From positions 62,001-126,000 of the forward strand of contig NZ_SOCR01000008.1 in assembly GCF_004364335.1 (NCBI RefSeq): a DNA stretch of 64,000 nt, written 5' to 3'. Source of the stretch: Pseudomonas graminis. Lineage in GTDB: Bacteria > Pseudomonadota > Gammaproteobacteria > Pseudomonadales > Pseudomonadaceae. This document shows positions 26,128-33,200 of this stretch, piece after piece. Position numbers and translations under genes: made by a program. How positions within the stretch are numbered: the first letter of the stretch is position 1; each line of letters opens with the position of its first letter. The notes below the pieces were generated by a model that searched no databases, had not been told where the DNA came from, and saw only the letters and a program-made list of their open reading frames with translations.

Positions 26128-26144
26128 CGCCTATACCTTGTCAA
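26116..26144 (-). promoter_or_regulatory. Sigma-70 promoter of acyl-CoA dehydrogenase
   Basis: On the minus strand a consensus TTGACA (26139-26144) is followed after exactly 17 bases by TATGTT (26116-26121). The predicted start near 26109 lies about 105 bases before the ATG. PsrA-like boxes cover the -10 region. Confidence 0.6.
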
Positions 26145-26354
26145 GCGACGCCCTGCACCTTTCATCACCTGATGCGGGCAGCGCGCGGGCGTGCTTGTCC
26201 GGCGCCAGGCGGCTCAGACCGGTGCGTTGAGTCTAGAAAGTGTCGGGACGAAGCACGTCGCGGGCCCGAAGAACGGGCACGTGAATGAGGGGTTATTCAG
26301 GAGAGGTGTAGCATCCGGCGACGTGCGCCGCTGCGCACGAAGGGAGGAGGAGGA

Positions 26355-26651
26355 TCAGGCGAAGGTGTCGATCAGCGTGCCGAGCATTTCATCGCTGGCC
26401 TTTTCAACTTTGACGCCCGCCTGGACTTGAATCCGGCCTTGGGTCAGTTCAACCACATTGGTGGCCATGTCAGAACGTTGCGGGCGATCGACGGAACGAA
26501 GGCGCTCGAGCTGGAAATCCGAAGACTGACTGCGTCCGGACACTTCAGTCGAGGGGCTGGCCAGTTGCGTCGCAGCCTGATCGACACGGTTCTGCCCGAC
26601 CTGCATTGCGCCAAGGCCTGGATAAAGTGTGTTGTTCAGTGAGATTTGCAT
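26355..26651 (-). CDS. Small flagellar-rod-like protein
   Basis: The 98-residue protein starts MQISLNNTLYPGLGAMQ at the ATG at 26651 (GAGGA upstream). Its C-terminal third, DMATNVVELTQGRIQVQ then KVEKASDEMLGTLIDTF, closely resembles the C-terminal helix of flagellar rod and hook proteins (FlgC/FlgG/FlgE), the coiled-coil part that packs the axial structure. The beta-rich middle of true rod proteins is missing. It stands alone between an acyl-CoA dehydrogenase and bioD, far from flagellar genes. Function unknown. Confidence 0.75.
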   Translation of the reverse strand: MQISLNNTLYPGLGAMQVGQNRVDQAATQLASPSTEVSGRSQSSDFQLERLRSVDRPQRSDMATNVVELTQGRIQVQAGVKVEKASDEMLGTLIDTFA

Positions 26652-26775
26652 GAGCACGATCCTCTGTTCATAGCGAACAGCGTGATTAAAGCAGCAAAGC
26701 CCGCGGATTACTCTGCGATGCGACTAGTGGCATTGCGCCTTGTGACGCGCCTCACACTCGGCGCAAGGTTAAGGG

Positions 26776-27456
26776 TTAATCCAGCAACTCCAGATGCAGA
26801 TGCTCGGCAATCATTTCCGCCGTCGCCTTCTTCACGAACGGCACTCGACCCAGGCACGGCGCCGGCAGACGCTCCGCCAGCGTGGCGAGGTTTTCTTCAA
26901 GCCGTGACGTTTTGGGATCGATGATATTCGCCACCCAGCCCGCCAGCTGCAGACCGTCATTGGCAATGGCTTCGGCGGACAGCAACGCATGGCTGATGCA
27001 GCCCAGGCGCACCCCCACCACAAGGATCACCGGCAACTTCAGCGCGATGGCCAGATCGGAAAGATTGGCCTGATCGGCCAGCGGAACGCGCCAGCCGCCG
27101 GCGCCTTCAATCAGCGTGAAGTCAGCCTGCTTGTCGAGGATATGCAGCATCGGGCCGAGCAAGGACTGCACGGTCAGGGCGACGCCGGCTTCCCGCGCAG
27201 CCAGATGGGGCGCGATCGCCGGCTCGAAGGCCACCGGATTGACCTCGTTGTAGGTCAGCTGGATCGAACATTCGGCGCGCAAGGCGACGGCGTCCGAGTT
27301 GCGCAGCCCCTTGGGTTTGACGTCGCAGCCGGAGGCTACCGGCTTGCCCGCCGCCGTGCTTAACCCCGACTGCCGCGCCGCATACAGAAGCCCCGTGGCG
27401 ATGGTGGTCTTGCCAACGTCGGTGTCGGTTCCCGTGATGAAATACGCAGCGCTCAT
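26776..27456 (-). CDS. bioD: Dethiobiotin synthetase
   Basis: BioD closes the ureido ring of 7,8-diaminopelargonate with CO2 and ATP. The 226-residue protein has the P-loop FITGTDTDVGKTT at its start and conserved GAGGWRVPL and SDLAIALKLPVILV segments. I use the ATG at 27456 (MSAAYF). It is the last gene of the biotin operon, 85 bases after bioC. bioA, needed for the preceding step, is not in the window, as usual for Pseudomonas. Confidence 0.95.
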   Translation of the reverse strand: MSAAYFITGTDTDVGKTTIATGLLYAARQSGLSTAAGKPVASGCDVKPKGLRNSDAVALRAECSIQLTYNEVNPVAFEPAIAPHLAAREAGVALTVQSLLGPMLHILDKQADFTLIEGAGGWRVPLADQANLSDLAIALKLPVILVVGVRLGCISHALLSAEAIANDGLQLAGWVANIIDPKTSRLEENLATLAERLPAPCLGRVPFVKKATAEMIAEHLHLELLD

Positions 27457-27541
27457 CGTGGCGACCATCCGTTCAGATATTTCAAACTATTGCCTGCTTA
27501 CTATAGCGCCCGTGGAACGGACTGACTCAATAGATCATTCT

Positions 27542-28402
27542 TTAATCAATGCCGGGTTTCGACAGAACGGCGTACACCACCTGATAGGTGGCGGGCAGGC
27601 CTTTTTCCTGACGAAACCTTTCGTATGCATCCATCAAGGCCTGAATCCTGGCGCGACCAGTCAGGCCGCCCGGGCGACCCGGGTTGATGTTGTGCGCGCC
27701 CAGCGCCTTGAGTTCGTGGGTCAGACTGCGTACGTCGGGATAGTGCAATACGTGGGGCAGGACTTCGAGGCTGCACACGTCCAAACCGCTGCTGGCGCAG
27801 AGGCGTTGGTAGGCCTCGCGCTCGCGGAAGCGGTTGACGTGGACCATGCCGTCCACTGCCTGCCAGCTGTCGCGCAGTTCGAACAGGGTCCCGACGCACA
27901 GGCTGGCGAAGGCGAACACGCCGCCCGGTTTCAGCACACGACCCGCCTCGCTCAGCACCGCAGAAAAATCCGGGCACCATTGCACGGCCAGGCTGGAGAA
28001 CATCAGATCAACGCTCGCGTCGCGCAGCGGCAGGTTCTCGGCGTCCCCTGCCACGTAATGAGTGGCACCGCCCAGTGGCCGTGCATAACGCAGCATGCCT
28101 TCGGCAAGGTCAAGCGCGACGCCTTCGCTTTGCGGAAACGTCTGCGCCAACGCGCGACTGAAGCAACCGGTGCCGCTGCCCAGGTCCAGCCAGCGGGATG
28201 GCGCCGTCTTCGGCATCTGAGCTGGCAGTCGCGCCATCAATTCGGTGCCGACGGCGCGCTGCAAGTCGGCCACGCTGTCGTAGCTGACCGCCGCCCTGGA
28301 AAAGGACGCCGCCACCTGACGCTTGTCCGGCAGCATGTGTTGCCCTGATGCCTGTTGCTGTTTCACGGCCTTCAGCACCGCGCAGTGGGAAAGATCAGTC
28401 AT
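27542..28402 (-). CDS. bioC: Malonyl-ACP O-methyltransferase
   Basis: BioC methylates malonyl-ACP with SAM to disguise it as a fatty-acid primer, starting pimelate synthesis. The 286-residue class I methyltransferase has motif I WLDLGSGTGCFS and the BioC-typical PDKRQVAASFSRAAVSYD near the N-terminus. Its ATG at 28402 overlaps the end of bioH by eight bases. Confidence 0.95.
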   Translation of the reverse strand: MTDLSHCAVLKAVKQQQASGQHMLPDKRQVAASFSRAAVSYDSVADLQRAVGTELMARLPAQMPKTAPSRWLDLGSGTGCFSRALAQTFPQSEGVALDLAEGMLRYARPLGGATHYVAGDAENLPLRDASVDLMFSSLAVQWCPDFSAVLSEAGRVLKPGGVFAFASLCVGTLFELRDSWQAVDGMVHVNRFREREAYQRLCASSGLDVCSLEVLPHVLHYPDVRSLTHELKALGAHNINPGRPGGLTGRARIQALMDAYERFRQEKGLPATYQVVYAVLSKPGID

Positions 28403-29126
28403 CACCGGACTCGTGTAAAAACGCATGAACTGCAGCGGCGACGCCGTGCGGGTTTTCCAGAATGAAGGCGTGACTGGCCTGCTCGATCACGCCCACTTCG
28501 ATGTCAGGCTGGAGGGTCAGAAGATCCGCCGATGCTTCTGCCGGCACCAGCGCGTCGAGACCGCCGAACAAGTGCAATTGAGGGCCGCGAAACCCCTGCA
28601 GCGCTTTGCGCGTGTCCATTTGCTCGAGCAGCTTCAGGCCTTCGATCAGACCGGCACTGGTGACGTGTGGCGCGCAGGCTTTGAGTTGTCTCGACAGCGC
28701 CCGTGGTTCTTCGGCGCCTTGCACGCATAACAGAGTGAAGCGCTTGACCGTTGCGTCCAGATCGGCTTTGCAACCGGCAATGAACGCGTCGAAATCCGTT
28801 TGCGGCATCGCGTTGGGCCATTCGCTGCGGGCCACGAAGCAGACGTTGCTGGCGAACGTTGCCAGTCCGCAGCAGCGCTCGCCCCTGCGCGCGGCCAGTT
28901 CGGCGGCCAGCATGCCGCCCAGCGACCAACCGCCCAGCCAGACGTTGTCTGGCAACGTCGAATCCAGCTCATCGAGCCATTCGTCGAGGTTGTCGGTGTC
29001 CATGTCAGGCAACGGCTCGATTACGACCCGCAAATGTTCGTCGAGCCCTCGCAGCGCTGCAGCCAGCGGTTCAAGTGGCGAGACGCCAAGGCCCCAGCCC
29101 GGCAACAGAATCAACTGATCACGCAT
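28395..29126 (-). CDS. bioH: Pimeloyl-ACP methyl ester esterase
   Basis: BioH removes the methyl group added by BioC, ending pimeloyl-ACP synthesis. The 243-residue alpha/beta hydrolase has the nucleophile elbow GGWSLGGMLA; likely acid and base residues lie in FGGLDALVPAE and QASHAFILENP. It overlaps bioF upstream and bioC downstream by eight bases each. The BioH/BioC pair shows the organism uses the E. coli type pimelate route. Confidence 0.95.
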   Translation of the reverse strand: MRDQLILLPGWGLGVSPLEPLAAALRGLDEHLRVVIEPLPDMDTDNLDEWLDELDSTLPDNVWLGGWSLGGMLAAELAARRGERCCGLATFASNVCFVARSEWPNAMPQTDFDAFIAGCKADLDATVKRFTLLCVQGAEEPRALSRQLKACAPHVTSAGLIEGLKLLEQMDTRKALQGFRGPQLHLFGGLDALVPAEASADLLTLQPDIEVGVIEQASHAFILENPHGVAAAVHAFLHESGDD

Positions 29127-30309
29127 GGTCCAGCTCCGATGAGTCGTCTACGCCCAGCAGCGGATAACACTGCTCCAGTGCCTGCAACAATAGCTGCACC
29201 TGCGCCTCGCTGTGGGCGGCAGACAATGTCACGCGTAAACGCGCGCTGCCCGCAGGCACTGTCGGCGGCCTGATAGCGGTGACCATCACGCCGCGCGCTC
29301 GCAGCAACTGCGACAGTCGCAACGCGCGCCCGCTATCGCCGATCAGGATCGGCTGGATGGGCGTGAAACTGTCCATCAGCTTAAGGCCGAGGGCTTGAGC
29401 GCCAGCGCGAAACTGCTTGATGAGTGCCGCCAGGTGCTCACGCCGCCAGTGTTCGCTGCGCAGCAGTTCGAGGCTTTTCAGGGTCGCACACGCCAGCGCC
29501 GGCGGCTGACTGGTGGTGTAGATGTAGGGGCGGGCGAACTGGATCAGGGTTTCGATCAACTCTTCGCTGCCCGCAACGAACGCGCCGGCCGTGCCGAAGG
29601 ACTTACCCAGCGTGCCGATCAGCACAGGGACATCATCGATGCCCAGGCCGAAGTGTTCGACGATGCCTGCACCGTTTGCACCCAGCGGGCCGAAGCCATG
29701 GGCGTCGTCGACCATCAGCCACGCGTTTTTGGCTTTCGCAGCCTTGGCCAGCGCGGGGAGATCAGCGACGTCGCCGTCCATGCTGAACACACCGTCGGTC
29801 ACCACCAGGGTGTCACCGACCGCTTTGTCCAACCGGCTGGCGAGGCTGTTGCAGTCGTTGTGCAAGTACCGGGAAAAACGCGCGCCGCTGAGCAAACCGG
29901 CGTCGAGCAGCGAGGCGTGATTGAGGCGGTCTTCCAGCACGGTGTCGCCCTGCCCCACCAACGCGGTAACCGTGCCGAGGTTGGCCATGTAGCCGTTGGA
30001 AAACAACAGCGCTCGGGGCCGCCCGGTTAACTCGGCGAGGGCTTCTTCGAGGGCATGATGGGGCGTGCTGTGGCCGATCACCAAATGCGAGGCACCACCG
30101 CCGACACCCCAACGCTCGGCGCCGGTTTGCCACGCAGCGATGACCTCGGGGTGATTCGCCAGGCCCATGTAATCGTTGTTGCAGAACGCCAGCAGCGACT
30201 TGCCGTCGACAATGACTTCAGGGCCCTGCGGGCTTTGCAGCAAGGGCCGATGACGGTAAAGGTGCTCGGCACGCCGGGCAGCGAGACGTGCGTTCAGATC
30301 AAAAGACAT
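29119..30309 (-). CDS. bioF: 8-amino-7-oxononanoate synthase
   Basis: BioF is a PLP enzyme joining pimeloyl-ACP and alanine. The 396-residue protein is full length, with FCNNDYMGLANHPEV near residue 45, VDDAHGFGPLG for the cofactor ring, and the PLP lysine in GTLGKSFGTAGAF. It begins 31 bases after bioB and overlaps bioH, so it is translationally coupled to it. Confidence 0.96.
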   Translation of the reverse strand: MSFDLNARLAARRAEHLYRHRPLLQSPQGPEVIVDGKSLLAFCNNDYMGLANHPEVIAAWQTGAERWGVGGGASHLVIGHSTPHHALEEALAELTGRPRALLFSNGYMANLGTVTALVGQGDTVLEDRLNHASLLDAGLLSGARFSRYLHNDCNSLASRLDKAVGDTLVVTDGVFSMDGDVADLPALAKAAKAKNAWLMVDDAHGFGPLGANGAGIVEHFGLGIDDVPVLIGTLGKSFGTAGAFVAGSEELIETLIQFARPYIYTTSQPPALACATLKSLELLRSEHWRREHLAALIKQFRAGAQALGLKLMDSFTPIQPILIGDSGRALRLSQLLRARGVMVTAIRPPTVPAGSARLRVTLSAAHSEAQVQLLLQALEQCYPLLGVDDSSELDHA

Positions 30310-30340
30310 GCAGGCCTCGGGTCAAGCCACTGATGAAGAA

Positions 30341-31396
30341 TCAAACAGCCGCGTCGTAAAACAGCTCGCTGCTTTTCTGCTCGATCAGCGCTTGTTCGAT
30401 GGCTGCCTGATGCACCTCGTCCGAGTGCTCTTCGCGCGCTTCAGGCTGAATGCCCAGACGGGAGAACAGCAGCATATCCTTGTCGGACTGCGGGTTGGCG
30501 GTAGTCAGCAGTTTGTCGCCGTAGAAGATCGAGTTGGCGCCGGCGAAGAACGCCAGGGCCTGCATCTGGTCATTCATGGCTTCCCGGCCGGCGGACAGGC
30601 GCACGTGGGATTGCGGCATCAGGATGCGCGCGACCGCCAGCATGCGGATGAAATCGAACGGGTCGATATCCTCGGCGTTTTCCAGCGGCGTGCCGGCGAC
30701 TTTGACCAGCATGTTGATCGGCACGGATTCCGGATGCTCTGGCAGGTTGGCCAGCTGAATCAGCAGATTGGCGCGGTCGTCCAGGGATTCACCCATGCCC
30801 AGGATGCCACCGGAGCAGATCTTCATCCCCGAATCACGCACGTACGCCAGGGTTTGCAGGCGATCGCTGTAGGTGCGGGTGGTGATGATGCTGGTGTAGA
30901 AATCCGGCGACGTGTCGAGGTTGTGGTTGTAGTAATCGAGGCCCGCGTCGGCCAGCGCCTGGGTCTGGTCCTGATCCAGCTTGCCCAGGGTCATGCAGGT
31001 TTCCAGGCCCATGGCCTTAACGCCTTTGACCATCTCCAGCACGTAGGGCATATCTTTGGCCGACGGGTGTTTCCACGCCGCGCCCATGCAGAAACGGGTC
31101 GAACCAATGGCCTTGGCGCGTGCGGCTTCTTCCAGCACTTGCTGGACCTGCATCAGCTTTTCTTTTTCCAGGCCGGTGTTGTAGTGACCCGATTGCGGGC
31201 AGTACTTGCAGTCTTCCGGGCAGGCGCCGGTTTTGATCGACAGCAGGGTCGAGACCTGCACGCGGTTGGCGTCGAAGTGAGCGCGGTGCACGGTTTGCGC
31301 CTGAAACAGCAGGTCATTGAATGGCTGTGTGAACAGCGCCTTGACCTCGGCTAGATTCCAGTCGTGACGCAGGTTGGCATTGATGCTGGCGCTCAT
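30341..31396 (-). CDS. bioB: Biotin synthase
   Basis: BioB is the radical SAM enzyme that inserts sulfur into dethiobiotin. The 351-residue protein carries the iron-sulfur motif CPEDCKYC and the downstream CMGAAWKHP, YNHNLDTSP and CSGGILGMGE segments. Start is the ATG at 31396, downstream of a promoter and BirA-type operator at 31491-31543. It is the first gene of bioBFHCD. Confidence 0.97.
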   Translation of the reverse strand: MSASINANLRHDWNLAEVKALFTQPFNDLLFQAQTVHRAHFDANRVQVSTLLSIKTGACPEDCKYCPQSGHYNTGLEKEKLMQVQQVLEEAARAKAIGSTRFCMGAAWKHPSAKDMPYVLEMVKGVKAMGLETCMTLGKLDQDQTQALADAGLDYYNHNLDTSPDFYTSIITTRTYSDRLQTLAYVRDSGMKICSGGILGMGESLDDRANLLIQLANLPEHPESVPINMLVKVAGTPLENAEDIDPFDFIRMLAVARILMPQSHVRLSAGREAMNDQMQALAFFAGANSIFYGDKLLTTANPQSDKDMLLFSRLGIQPEAREEHSDEVHQAAIEQALIEQKSSELFYDAAV

Positions 31397-31490
31397 GGGC
31401 GGCTCCTTGATGTTTTCTGGACGATGACCCGGGCGGCTTCGCCCAGCGGCAAAACCGGAAAGCCCACAGGCGCAACACGGATGTTCGGCA

Positions 31491-31518
31491 TATTTAAGGA
31501 AGCGACATGCGCTGTCAA
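31491..31518 (-). promoter_or_regulatory. bioB promoter
   Basis: On the minus strand consensus TTGACA (31513-31518) is followed after 16 bases by TAAATA (31491-31496). The predicted leader to the bioB ATG is about 85-90 bases. The -35 box lies inside one half of the BirA-type operator. Confidence 0.55.
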
Positions 31519-32241
31519 CCATATAACGGGCATGAGGTTTACATCTGGTTAAAAAACGTACAGACGTGTTTGTTGTGCGATGAATCAACGGATTCAAGCC
31601 CCCCTATCTGTGTGCCCTGCGAACGCGAACTCCCATGGCTCATTGATCAGTGCGACCGTTGTGCATTGCCCATGCCGATGTCCGGCCTCACCTGCGGGGC
31701 CTGCAATCGCCACCCTCCCGCTTTCAATGACGTCGTCGCTCCGTGGCTTTACGACTTCCCGATCGACGCGCTGGTCACACGCTTCAAACATCAGGGCAAA
31801 TGGCCGCTCGGCCGGCTGCTGGCAGAGCTGCTGGGCGAGACCTTGCGGCATCGCCTAGATGAAGGCTTGCGCCGACCCGACTTTCTCATTCCGGTGCCGC
31901 TTGCCAAAAAGCGGTTGCGCCAGCGCGGCTTCAATCAGGCCGCGATGTTGGCGAACTGGCTCGGCGCTCGACTGGGACTGCCTGTCGATGAGCGCGTGAT
32001 CCGCCGCGTGAAAGAAACACCTTCGCAGCAGGGCCTGGATGCAAAAGCCAGAAATCGCAATCTGGCGTCCGCCTTTGCACTGAGGGACGCCACGCCGATC
32101 ATCGGCAAGCACCTCGCCCTGATTGATGACGTACTGACCACAGGCTCCACGGCGAATGCGCTGGCAGCCCTGTTGCTCAAGGCCGGCGCCCAATCGGTGG
32201 ATGTGTATTGCCTGGCAAGAACGCCGAAGCCTGGGGACTAA
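31507..32241 (+). CDS. comF: ComF family phosphoribosyltransferase-like protein
   Basis: The 244-residue protein has an N-terminal zinc-ribbon region with paired cysteines (CLLCDE, ICVPC, QCDRC, CGACN) and a C-terminal phosphoribosyltransferase domain with the PRPP loop LALIDDVLTTGST. ComF/GntX proteins are linked to DNA uptake and use of DNA as nutrient, but their enzymatic activity is unclear. It is divergent from bioB; its start codon region overlaps the biotin operator. Confidence 0.9.
   Translation: MRCQPYNGHEVYIWLKNVQTCLLCDESTDSSPPICVPCERELPWLIDQCDRCALPMPMSGLTCGACNRHPPAFNDVVAPWLYDFPIDALVTRFKHQGKWPLGRLLAELLGETLRHRLDEGLRRPDFLIPVPLAKKRLRQRGFNQAAMLANWLGARLGLPVDERVIRRVKETPSQQGLDAKARNRNLASAFALRDATPIIGKHLALIDDVLTTGSTANALAALLLKAGAQSVDVYCLARTPKPGD
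31513..31543. promoter_or_regulatory. BirA-type biotin operator
   Basis: TGTCAACC and GGTTTACA form an inverted repeat with one mismatch and a 15-base spacer, matching the proteobacterial biotin operator TTGTAAACC-N14-16-GGTTTACAA. It covers the bioB -35 box and also the first codons of the divergent comF gene, so biotin-loaded BirA could repress both. Confidence 0.72.
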
Positions 32242-32332
32242 GCGACCGACAGTTTAAGAAAACCGCAGCATGGGGGAGCAAGGCGTTTTGCCTTACACTC
32301 CGGCCTCATCACTTCCAGCGCACCCGACCCTT

Positions 32333-33097
32333 ATGTCACTACCGCCTTCCCTCACCCAGCACATGGTTCGTCGCCCGCATCGCATCGCGCTGTTGCAGCA
32401 CATTGCCGAACAGGGTTCGATCACCCGTGCGGCGAAGAGCGCCGGGCTGAGTTACAAGGCGACATGGGACGCCATTGATGAGCTGAACAATCTGGCGCAA
32501 CAACCGCTGGTCGAGCGCAGTGTCGGCGGTCGAGGGGGCGGCGGCGCCAAATTGTCAGCCGAAGGCGAGCGGGTGCTGCGGCTTTATCAGCGCTTGCAAG
32601 CGTTGCAGACCCAACTGCTGGAAACCTCGGAGGAATCCGATGACCTCGCCCTTCTCAGCCGGCTGATGCTGCGCACCAGCGCGCGCAATCAGCTGCATGG
32701 TCAGGTCAGCGGCGTCCGCTCCCAAGGCCGCAACGACATGATCATGTTGCAGCTCGCGGGCGGTTTGTCGATCGAGGCGCAGATCACCCACGACAGCACC
32801 TTGCGACTGGGGCTTGAGATCGGCACGGATGTGTTCGCCTTGATCAAGGCCGGCTGGCTGGAGTTACTGGCGCCCGAGCAATCCGAAACAACCGGACACA
32901 ATTGCCTCGCCGGCGAAGTCGAGGACATCCTCGACGCCGAGGATGGCCCGAGCGAGGTCAGAATCGTCCTGCCCAGTCACCAGATCCTTTGTGCAGTGGT
33001 CGAAGCAGACCGGCTGCACGCCTTGCAACTCAAGGCCGGCAGCGCTGTGAAGGTTCAGTTTGCGCCCTCCAATATTTTGCTCGGCACACCGCTTTAA
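32333..33097 (+). CDS. modE: ModE-type molybdate-responsive regulator
   Basis: The 254-residue protein (ATG at 32333) has an N-terminal LysR-like winged helix (HRIALLQHIAEQGSITRAA, GLSYKATWDAIDELN) and two C-terminal TOBE/Mop domains (ARNQLHGQVSGVRSQG and HNCLAGEVEDI). This is the domain order of ModE, which binds molybdate and controls its transport and molybdoenzymes. No modABC is adjacent. It begins 92 bases after comF on the same strand. Confidence 0.92.
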   Translation: MSLPPSLTQHMVRRPHRIALLQHIAEQGSITRAAKSAGLSYKATWDAIDELNNLAQQPLVERSVGGRGGGGAKLSAEGERVLRLYQRLQALQTQLLETSEESDDLALLSRLMLRTSARNQLHGQVSGVRSQGRNDMIMLQLAGGLSIEAQITHDSTLRLGLEIGTDVFALIKAGWLELLAPEQSETTGHNCLAGEVEDILDAEDGPSEVRIVLPSHQILCAVVEADRLHALQLKAGSAVKVQFAPSNILLGTPL

Positions 33098-33128
33098 GCG
33101 TCGCTTGCACGAGACACCGAAGCCCGAC

Positions 33129-33157
33129 TCGTCATCTGACCGACACAATAACGTCAT
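33129..33157 (+). promoter_or_regulatory. Possible Pho box upstream of phoX
   Basis: Three units at exact 11-base spacing, TCGTCAT (33129), CCGACAC (33140) and ACGTCAT (33151), resemble the CTGTCAT repeats bound by PhoB. A TAGGGT that could be the -10 box follows at 33168. Matches are 4-5 of 7 bases per unit, so support is moderate. Confidence 0.35.
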
Positions 33158-33200
33158 CCGAACTGCATAGGGTTTTGCCCTAAACCGCAGGGAGCCCGTG

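Noticed and set aside
32279..32294. Hairpin AAGGCGTTTTGCCTT between comF and modE
   Set aside because: The stem is five base pairs with no following T-run; too weak to call a terminator.
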